Assembly (NCBI GenBank): GCA_003586115.2
Contig: QVOM02000023.1
Location: 3,785,284 to 3,849,283, forward strand
DNA length: 64,000 nt
Direction of reading: 5' to 3'
Source of the DNA: Salvator merianae
Lineage: Eukaryota > Chordata > Lepidosauria > Squamata > Teiidae
Shown here: positions 49,201-58,100 of the stretch, piece after piece
How positions within the stretch are numbered: position 1 is the stretch's first letter
How the letters are laid out: each line of letters starts with the position of its first letter
Notes under the pieces: model-generated
Told to the model about the DNA's origin: nothing
What the model saw: only the letters and a program-made list of their open reading frames with translations
Database searches by the model: none
Translations under genes and position numbers: made by a program

Positions 49201-52200
49201 TTCTTGCACAAACTTTGTGACCGGTCTCTGAGGGCTCCAAAGGGCCAGAAACAAATGTTCTTAGCTTCAGAGGCCCTGAGGAATGCATTTCTGTGGAGCG
49301 CTTTAGTGCACTGCGAAAATGGATCCCTCCATAGTCCGGGACACAGAGATGTGCTTTCTGCATGCCCCTTGTGTTCTGGGCTAAGCCAAACTGGTATGCC
49401 GGTAGGGCTCTTTCCACACAGGGCTTTATTCCAGATTATATCCCAGAATAGGGGCCTGCTGTCCACATGCTAGTGCTGATAGCAGGTTCCTATTACAGGA
49501 TATAATCTGAAATAAGGCCCAGTGCAGGAAGGGCCATCAGCTACCAGTAATCCAGCAGGGCTTCTCTTATGTTTTTACGTAGGCCTTATGTGGAATTAAC
49601 TCCACTTTCAGGCAGGGTCCCGCTCCTCAGTTGTCAGGCCGCTGGGAAAGGGAGGAGGGGGCCCGATGGGAAAGGGAAGGCTTGGGGTGAGGCGGGGGAG
49701 TCAGCGTGGCCGTCTGCTGTCGTCCTCCTCAGCCCACGACTTTTCTCTCCCCCAGGCCGCCTCCGCCCGCTTCTCTCCTCCACCGGCGCCGTTACTGCCA
49801 GCCCAAAGAGGGCACGGAGCCCGACGGCTCCCAGCCACTTCCTTTCCTCAAGAGTCCTGCCAACCCACGGAGGTGGACCGTGAGGAAGTCCATGGGCGAA
49901 GACTGCCAGCAGCCGGCGTGGCGCGTGATGCTGATCAGCCTGGCGTCGGTTGCGTTTCTACTGTGGTGCGTCTTCCGCTCAGAAACGGAAATCGACCAGA
50001 TGCTGGAGGAGGCGCTAGAAGGGAAGTTTCTGGAAGCAGAACCGGAGACCCCTCCAGCAGGACAGGAGAAACCTTGAGGCTGCTCTACCTGTGTGACACT
50101 CTGGATTCCCCCGGGCCAGGTGCCCCAAAACTGTGAGCAGCGGCCCAGAAGCGCTCTTTCCTCCAAATGCACCATGGGAGGAAGAAAAAGCCGTTCCCTT
50201 TCTTCGCAACAAAAGATGCCGTCTTAAGCCTGGGGTGCCCGTATATATATTTATTGATTTCGTTGCATCATTCTAGGCAGCCACACTTTTAAGAATGAGC
50301 TACTTGACCAGAGTCCTGCAATATTGCTTTTTTTTTCTTTTTCTGCGCAGAGATAAACTCAATTATTAGTATATCCCAAAGTATTTTTATACCACTCAAC
50401 TCTGGATAAATTGCGTATTTCCACTATTTTGGTTCTTAATAATTTTTGCGATAACGTTTGCTTCTGAGAATCCAGTCTTAACGTTGTGAGCCTGGGGTGC
50501 AAACTGACTGTAAAAACTGGATTTTCTTGCCTGGGTTGCGGGGAAAATGGGCGCCTTGATTGTATGCGTGTCAAACTGTTAATTCCTCATTTTGAAGAAA
50601 TGAAGCTCAACCGGTCTGTAGCGTGGGGTCTTTTGTGTTGAAGGGAAGTACACCAGCTATTTTTTCAGGGTGGTTCAGGTACACTGTCCTTCCAGATCTG
50701 CTGTTTAAAAGACGAATGGGAAGTCGCTTTGTGTTGAGTAAAGGTCCGTGGAACTTCAGTTAAAATATTTATAAAACTGCTCCTTGTAATAAAAATCTCA
50801 GCATAGTTTACTAAGCAGTGCCTATAAACCTAAAGCAGTGGGTGGGAAAGGGGAAGCCATTACGACTTGAATCTTCTGCAGCTGGTTTAAAAAAAAAATG
50901 GTTTAAATCAATCAGAAACATATCCCTGCCAATCTGACCAGGGGGAAGTTCTAATGACCTCCTCCGTTCTGCTCTCTTTCCTTGCCCCCTTCCAGATGTG
51001 CAAACGTTGACCTGAAAACTCAAGAGGCCTATGAACTGGCTGTGAGGGGGCTACTCCGCCCGATGGAGAAAACTCCCCCCTTGATTACAGGCATAAGATG
51101 TCTCCACTTTGCACCTCCTGAATTCCAGCTGGGTATGGCAAACGACTGCTGCTTGAACTGTGAGGCAGAGTTCTGCTTGGGCGTTCTGTTTCAGAATAGG
51201 GTTCTGACGGAGCGGGGGGGGGGACAACCAGAGGTTAATCCTGGGCAATGGTACAGTTGACGTGATAGTCCAAAAGCTACGAATAGCATGGACTGATCAG
51301 CCGTAGAGTTCCCCGGGTGACTTTCTCCTTCTCATGCAGGGTGATGGTGAAGATAACATAGAATAAATTGGCAGCTGTGCGCTGTGCATATCACCCTCTT
51401 TCATTAAACCCTCCCTGGCACATGCCAGCACAGCAATAAATGAGAAGAACATAGGGGCATGCAATCTGCAGCTTGTTGAAGCAGAAACTGCAGTAGAGGC
51501 CCGGGACAGTGAAGTGCTTGTACCTGACAGTCCCAGCTCTCCTCAGCACATTTATGGGACTCCCAATGTGGGGGGCTTACCTGCTTTCCAGAGGCATTGC
51601 TGCTGCCATTGTAAGTTCTTTCATGGGTAGGGCCTGTGGCATGCATTGGTGCACGTGCATGCAGTGTCATTACGTATATAGATGATATCATCGTGCGTGT
51701 AAAGAGAACCTCGGTGCACATCTGGGGCACGCGTGATGACGTCATGTGTGTGCATGCTGATGCACGCTGCAGCCCTGCTCACGGAGAGGGCTTATAACGG
51801 TGGCTTTCTTTTTGGAAAGCGGGTGAGTTCCCTGCACCACATGGACTCTTTGGATGTTGCATAAAGGTGCCAAAGGGAGCTGGGACTCTCAGGTGAAATG
51901 CCTGAACATCCTGGGCCTCTACTGCAGTTCGTGCTTCAATGAACTGCAGTGTAGCACGTCCCCTAGAAGAACGTGAAATGGCCACAAAGTTCTTGCCATA
52001 CAAACTAATGGAGCATGCCTGTTATTTCAGCCCATCCAGGCACCCAAACTTGGCAAATGCCATTGATTCTGAAGTGATAACCTATGCAGGTACCGACGTT
52101 AGTGTCCCCAGGGGAACAGACACTTGCCTGTAAAGTTCCTTTAGGCTTGCTCATTCTTCCAGAATATTGCGAACATAAAACAATCTTCATAGAAAAGTGG

Positions 52201-53302
52201 GAACCATGTTGCCCTATCCTTGCTTTTATGCATTTATATCCTGCCTTTTCCTCCCTCTTCCATTTTGTTTAACACCAATCTTATATGGTAGGTTAGGCTG
52301 AAAGGGAGTGACTGGCCCACGGAATGCTGGGAGGTGTAGTCCAGAAGCATTTGGAGGGCTGGAGTTTGAGATCCCTGCACCACACCCTTGGTTCTCTAAT
52401 CTAAGCTTGGATTTCCCGAGTGGCACTCATCAGTTTACTGTTACCACTGCATGCCTGCAGAAAGCCGCTCTTTAACCTGACAGCCTACTGGCTGATTTAT
52501 CTGCTGCCTTCCGTGTTCCAAGCAGTTCTTTTTCTCTGATCTCTGCCCAGATTTAGCACAAGTCCTCATTAGTTTTTTTATTGACAATCCCTTTTCTTGT
52601 GCTAGCTATACATAAGACCTGTGAGCAACATTCTGGGTCTAATTTTTATATTCTCTTCCGTGTACCATGGTAAACATTTGACAAGTGGTGGCCACTCTAT
52701 TTTCCTAGAATTGCCTTCCTCTGTGAACCCTCCAAAGGTAGCACAGGTCCTCGTTGTTTTTTTACTGGCCATTCCTTTTCTGGTGCTGGCCACAGAGAAG
52801 ACATCTGAGGCTCCTTTCCAGATGCAATTTTTATGTTCCGTTCCATGGTAGCCATTTGACAAATGGTGGCCACTCTATTTTCCTAGAATTGCCCTCCTCC
52901 GTCAACCCTCCGAAGCTGTGCTACCCAGCTGTTTTGTTCTGTGTTTGCTTCTTATCCATTCTTTTTGTCCCCATAGAAATCCACTGTTTGAATGAGACCC
53001 AACAGTTCCTCCGAAAGATAGTTCACGAGATAGGGCTGGAGCTCAAGTCGGCTGCCGTATGCAGCCACGTGAGGAGGATCCGGGATGGTGTCTTCACCGT
53101 GGACGACGCCCTCTTGAGGACCCAGTGGGATTTGCACAGCATTCAAGAAGCCATCTTGAAGTCTAAGCATAAGCTGAGAACTGAGCTCCAGAAAACCCTG
53201 GCTCCTCCAGAAGTCTGGGAAGATTTTGAAGAGATGGACACAGACGACACACTGCAGTGCGAGGTGGAAACGCCCTTGCCAGAGAATTCTTCAATTAAAT
53301 AA
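43230..53302 (+). CDS. TRUB2: Mitochondrial mRNA pseudouridine synthase TRUB2
   Basis: TruB-family pseudouridine synthase that in mammals modifies mitochondrial mRNAs and supports mitoribosome function. Eight exons on the plus strand: 43230-43344, 45682-45813, 46302-46376, 47005-47066, 47433-47514, 48422-48494, 50996-51132 and 52977-53302. All have AG/GT borders and matching phases, giving an intact 333-codon frame (human about 331). The N terminus has GFFAVYKAPGMSW, and the catalytic loop reads VGSLLDKMSSGVL with the TruB aspartate near residue 100. Later segments are KTYTVRGLFGKATDDF, KTQEAYELAVRGLLRP, LITGIRCLHFAPPEF and DDALLRTQWDLHSIQ. There is no PUA domain, as usual for TRUB2. The ATG at 43230 is the first in frame and sits in a YY1-like ATGGCGGC. 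The stop codon overlaps an AATAAA. Intron 6 contains the UQCC4-like block; intron 7 contains a tandem duplication. Confidence 0.95.
47521..48000 (+). mobile_element. L2-type LINE 3' end
   Basis: Contains GCTGATGGGCAGCAGAGTTAGG, TTTTTCACCCAGAGGGTCAT and ATGGCTACTAGAATGGATGCC, then one tail unit. It begins directly after the TRUB2 exon 5 donor at 47515. Confidence 0.85.
48702..48812. repeat. Short tandem duplication, about 66-bp unit
   Basis: Two copies of a segment containing GTTATTAAGTAAGTGCAAAT in TRUB2 intron 6. Confidence 0.7.
48856..49000 (-). mobile_element. CR1 LINE 3' fragment
   Basis: AGAATCATAGAATCCTAGAG followed by TTGGAAGGGACCTCCAGGG, the reverse complement of a CR1 3' end. Confidence 0.85.
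49404..49535. mobile_element. Palindromic MITE, family D (copy 2)
   Basis: GGGCTTTATTCCAGATTATA and TATAATCTGAAATAAGGCCC are complementary arms. It lies about 220 bp upstream of the UQCC4-like exon. Confidence 0.8.
49756..50077 (+). CDS. UQCC4: UQCC4-like (C16orf91/CCSMST1) exon or retrocopy inside TRUB2 intron 6
   Basis: The frame ending at TGA 50077 encodes ANPRRWTVRKSMG, then a membrane segment RVMLISLASVAFLLWCVF, then SETEIDQMLEEALEG and an acidic Pro-rich tail. From memory this matches the conserved part of UQCC4/CCSMST1, a small single-pass mitochondrial protein needed for complex III assembly, including ANPxRWxVxxxMG and WCxxRxExExDQ. A strong acceptor (TTTTCTCTCCCCCAG, 49741-49755) precedes the block. 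In frame there is a TGA at 49688 and no ATG before 49892, so the protein either comes from a spliced upstream exon I could not identify, or starts at ATG 49892 (61 codons), or the copy has lost its start. The body is GC-rich, unlike the flanking intron, and AATAAA follows at 50788. In human the gene is on chromosome 16, so this may be a duplicated or retroposed copy. Confidence 0.7.
50788..50793 (+). terminator. Candidate poly(A) signal for the UQCC4-like transcript
   Basis: AATAAA about 710 bp after the UQCC4-like stop codon and 200 bp before TRUB2 exon 7, with no coding sequence between. Confidence 0.35.
52554..52920 (+). repeat. 185-bp tandem duplication in TRUB2 intron 7
   Basis: Two diverged copies (52554-52738 and 52739-52920), each with AGCACARGTCCTC, ATTTGACAARTGGTGGCC and TTTTCCTAGAATTGCC. 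The second ends about 57 bp before exon 8. Confidence 0.85.
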
Positions 53303-53303
53303 A
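53298..53303 (+). terminator. TRUB2: TRUB2 polyadenylation signal overlapping the stop codon
   Basis: AATAAA spans the TAA stop codon (53300-53302). If used, the 3'UTR would be only some 15-25 nt long. Confidence 0.45.
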
Positions 53304-53499
53304 CAAATTACTAATGGCAAGCAGGGAAGACATCCTAGACTTCGTATTCTGATTATCGTCCTTTGGGCTTGAAACTTAAATGCCTGGATTCCATATCCTC
53401 AAAACACTTGGCACCCTACCCAAATTAGAAAACATTCTCCATTTCAAGTGAAGCTTTAGATGCTGGAAGAAAAGGACCTGTGCTATGGATAAGCTACCA

Positions 53500-53888
53500 A
53501 GCCCAATTCAAGGTGCTAACCTTAACTTATAAGGCCCTAGATGTTTGGGCCCCAAAAATCTAAAGGAATGCCTTCTTCCATATCGATCTGCCCTTGCCTT
53601 AAGATCTGTAGGGGAAGCCCTTTTGGTTGTACCACTACCCTCAGAAGGAAAAGGTGTGGGCACCCAGGATAGGGCCTTCTCAATGATGGCCCCCAGACTA
53701 CGGAATAGTCACCCCCCAAGGAGCATCATGCTCCTTCACTTTACATGTTTAAGAAAGCAATGAAGATGCACCTCTTTGTCCTGGCCTTTGGCTAAATAAG
53801 GAAACAGTTTTTCCTCCCTTCATTTTATATTGGTTTTAATGTTGTAACCCGCCCTGAGACTTTCAGGTATAGGGCGGGGTAAAAATGA

Positions 53889-53936
<48 letters not shown>

Positions 53937-53945
53937 AAAAGAACC
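53500..53945 (+). mobile_element. LINE 3' fragment ending in (GAAA)n
   Basis: CAATTCAAGGTGCTAACC, GGGCCTTCTCAATGATGGCC and GCCCTGAGACTTTCAGGTAT are parts of a LINE C terminus and 3'UTR repeated at 5340 and 36900. It ends with about 13 GAAA units (53888-53938). Confidence 0.75.
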
Positions 53946-54526
53946 TGCCTGTAATTTAACTTCTGCATCTTAACCATCTAAATTTCTGACATAATGTGCT
54001 ACTTTATCCTTATCACAAAGATAAAACCTCTCCAGCTCACTTTGTTGCAAGTTTCTTAACAGTATGCAGAATAAAAACAGAGGATGAAGTGTGTTACAAT
54101 GAAAGTACAAAAACAAATTTGAAAATTCAACATCAACACAACGATAACCAAATTTAGGTTGGAATCCTTGCATACCATGGAAGCTTTGTTCCTGTTTCAT
54201 GTTCCAGCTGTTCCAGCAAAACATTTGAAACATTATGTATTTTGTTCTGAACCGGGAACGAAACACGTTTGTTCCGTGCACATCCCTAGTGGCTTGCTGT
54301 AATGAATGAATGGAAAACACTTTCCTCAGAGTCATTCTGTTCATGGGAAAAAGACCAGACGCCTTGCGAAGGGAGGCTATACTGATTTACAAAATTCACA
54401 GCATTTGTACAAAACAGACTGGAGAATATATGGAGTTTTTCACAGCCTGCTTTGGTAAAGAACAGAATTGTAGCCGAGAACCAGAGAACAAAACACAGTC
54501 TCTTCTAGTTTTACAGAGTTACATAA

Positions 54527-54990
54527 GCCGTTCGCACTTGCTGGCCTGGTCTGGTATAATAATACCGTACCAGGCCGGTGAAGATCAAGTGCGAACGCGG
54601 CCATTTGCACTTCAAGAGCTAAACTAGCCCTCTACTGGGCCAGCAGCGCTTGAATTGTGAATGGCCAGCCCGGGGTTGGCTGGATTGTCAAGGCGAGGTG
54701 AAAGGCCAGCTGTTGCCATGGTGGTGTGGATGTGGTACATGACAGCACAGCTGCAGTCGCACTGCCACGCCCACTTGCCACACTACACTGGAGAAGGGTG
54801 CAGACGCTGGCATCCAGGAACAATCCAGGCACTCCTGGTAAGTGTGTGAACTGCTGAAAAGCAGTCCACCGCTGGATGGCTTCAGGGAGCCTGTGGCAAC
54901 TTCTGGTGAGTTGCCGTGGCTCCGCAGTGCAGACAGAGCAATCCAGCAAGCAGCCTGTATTGCTCCACCACCAAAGTGCGAACAGGCTGA
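54527..54990. mobile_element. Non-autonomous DNA element, family E (copy 2)
   Basis: Ends AGCCGTTCGCACTT and AAGTGCGAACAGGCT are complementary. About 464 bp, just beyond the SWI5 stop codon. Confidence 0.65.
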
Positions 54991-55154
54991 CATACTCAGC
55001 AAACCCAGAAATCATGAAGAACGTAACAGTTTCTCAAACCAAAGTGAAAGCTGTCGCTTCGACCAGCTGCTCCTGGAACATCTGAATTCATGGAAACTGC
55101 TTTCACACCATATTATTACTGATAGTCCAGATGGTATTGTGCTTTGTGTTGATT

Positions 55155-58100
55155 CTAGTCATTAATGTCCAGGTCAAATTCAGGATACAGTTCCTTTGTG
55201 GTGACCCCTCTGATCACGGCTGGAAGATAAAAAAAAACCCCAAAACACCAATCACATACAATCTTATGAAAATACCCAGTTGACTTATTCGGGCGAGTGT
55301 GTCCTAGAAATCTTTGCCCTGCCTTTGCTTACTGTTAGGTTTAAAATGTTCCCAGACTATTTCTCTTTAGAGACTCCAGGCCAATGTACAGCAATAAAGG
55401 TTTAAAATCAAAGCAAAGGATTAAAATAATAGGATAGGTGAAACAGCGGTCCTCTAAACATTGCCAGGTTATACCTCCCATCATTTTTTGCAAGCGTCCA
55501 TGCTGACTGAGGTTATGAGAATTATGGGAGATTCCACACTGGGAGCCTCCCTTCGGCACACTGCTGTGGTCTAAGGCCCTGCCCCTTAAACCCTGTCCCT
55601 TAGGCCCCACCCCCTGGGGGGGTCTCCCTTAGACTGCATCAGTATGCTGAAGGAGGGTCCTAGTACCCTTGTTGGTCTGGTATACCAGCCAGTGCGTAAT
55701 TGTCCTATAATTCAGCAACCCTAGGAAGACCAAGTGTTAATTCAAAGGAAGGCTGTTTTCGCACTCACAACATTGTAGCTTTCTAATTTGCAGGGTTCAG
55801 GCCAGCCAGGATCAGGTACAGTGATGAGTATTCGCACTTGTCAGCAATGGGACAGTTTGTGAGCTGACCAGCAGGGGGAGCAGTGCAAATTGGAATGCAC
55901 TAGTTAGGTAGCTGTGCTCGAACCCAGAGGAGCTGTGTTCGGACTTGTGTCCGAAACGGCTGCCAGGGTCCAGACCCCAAACTCCAAACCTGGGTCCGAA
56001 CTGTCTGATGGTGCCTGAGTGGCCAAACAGTGCCCACCCCACCACCATTCCACACTAGGAAGTGATACAGACACACCTCTCCTGATCTGCACCTGATCAC
56101 ACAAATCAGCTTCCAGACTACAATTTTCTGGACCAGCACTATTTGGCTTCAGGTGAGCATCAAGTGGGCTTCTGTAGGTTTCAAGTCAGCTGGGACTCTT
56201 TGCAGGTGCGAATGCTCCGTACTAGCGAGTGTCCTGGAATGTTCCATTTTCTAAGTGCAAATAGGCCCGAAGTTCATGAAACCTGCTGTACTATGTGCCC
56301 TTCAAAAGAAGCTCAGAGACCTGCTGTGCTGCATGGACTTCAAAGGGCATTCACAAGCCTGCTTTCGAGAGGCAGGGGGACTTCTAGCTTCTCTTACCCA
56401 CACTGGCTCCCACTACAGCCGCCTCTGGTTTATGGAAGCTCACGCCCAGCAATGTTTTGTGGACAACCATTTGCCCAGCTCTTCCTCCAGAGAATCATAG
56501 AATCCTAGAGTTGGAAGGGACCTCCAGGGTCATCAAGTCCAACCTCCTGCTCAATGCAGGATTCACTAAACCATCCCAGACTGATGTCTGTCCAGCCTCT
56601 GCTTGAAGGCCTCCAGCGAAGGAGAGCTCAGCACCCCCTGGGCAACCTGTTCCAATGACTGACTGCCCTTACTGTCAGAAAGTTTCTTCTAATATCTAGC
56701 CTGTATTTACGTTTAGAGCAAGGCATGCCACGACCCCCCCAACAAGCTCTCTTGGCCTGTTCTTACCCAGCTTGCCCAAAAGCATCTGGCCAGTATCCTT
56801 AATGTCGTTGTATTCGTGGAGCAATGAAATGTGGTCGTCCAGTTCATCCAGGCTGTATCCTCTGTAAGGAAAATCAGTACAGAAAAGTTCAAGTGCCAGG
56901 AGGCAGAACAGCGAACATCTTTTCGAAAAGTGTAGTGAGGCTGCCTGAAAGAAGAATAGGATTGATAGCAAAACCTATCAGCCGGTCCCAGGACCCCTGC
57001 GTTACCATCAGCTCTGAAATCTTCATGGGCCAGAAGAAGGTGAATCCAGGTGGCAAAAGAGAGCTGGTGGGATTTTGATAAGGTGTGTCGAGAGCCTTCC
57101 CTTGTGCTGAATGCTGGTTTGACCCATTAGAGAACAAAGCACACTTTGGCTTAATCAGAGGGTGTTTCTGCACTGACTATTCAGTGGACCGCTACAGAGG
57201 GACCAGACAAGTTGGAGTGGTCCATCAGCTAGATGGGTTCATATGTCCCACAAGAACACTGTCCGCATTTGGACAGCTGTTTTGGGACAGCTACCATGCT
57301 CCCCCCAAAACTCACACAAGCTTCTGACATTTCTAATCACCAGGAATTGGAACTTCCGGGGGACCCATTTCAGTGGTGCACTTTGGTGCACCACCGAAAT
57401 GGTTCCTCCACGAAACCGGAACATGGAGGCATGTGCTGTGTTTGCATACCTCCCTGGACCAGTTTAGCATCTGCTAGACCACAGGTAGACCTTTCTAAAA
57501 AGATTGACTGGTGTCCCAGACTAGGTGGCCATTTTGGGCCACCTAGTCCTGTCTACACTCCATCCAGTGTGGATGGAGTGTACCAGGAGGTGCCAGGTCT
57601 CTCTGGTCTGCACCAATGTGTGGAAGAAAGATGCCCTAAAGCGGACTATGGGATGCACTGTACCAGATCACTGGCAGGTGTGGAAAACCCAAAATACTGT
57701 TCTGTGCTGGTCCTTTCCTGCTACTTCTGATTGCTGGCTGTTAACTGGTACCCTTTATAATAAAAATAATAAGCCTAAGCCTAAGCCTAAGCCTAAGCCT
57801 AAGCCTAAGCCTAAGCCTAAGCCTAAGCCTAAGCCTAAGCCTAAACCTAAACCTAAACCTAAACCTACAAGCAATTATAACCATCAGTAATGAATCCTGT
57901 GTGCCTTGGCATGACGTTCTCTAATGAATCATACAGTTTATCCAAAACAGCTGTATATTGTACTAATTAACCAGTAGAGTCTGCAGCCCATACACTAAAC
58001 ACACTATTATGCTTCCTTCCACTTTTTGTTTCCTTTTGCTTCCCAGTCTCCCAGTCTCTTCTCCTGCAAGGCTATTAGCTGTTATTCCCCACTGACTGAT

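Noticed and set aside
57525..57890. Frame with a Lys-Pro repeat tail
   Set aside because: The KP run is the hexamer array and the upstream part is transposon-like sequence.
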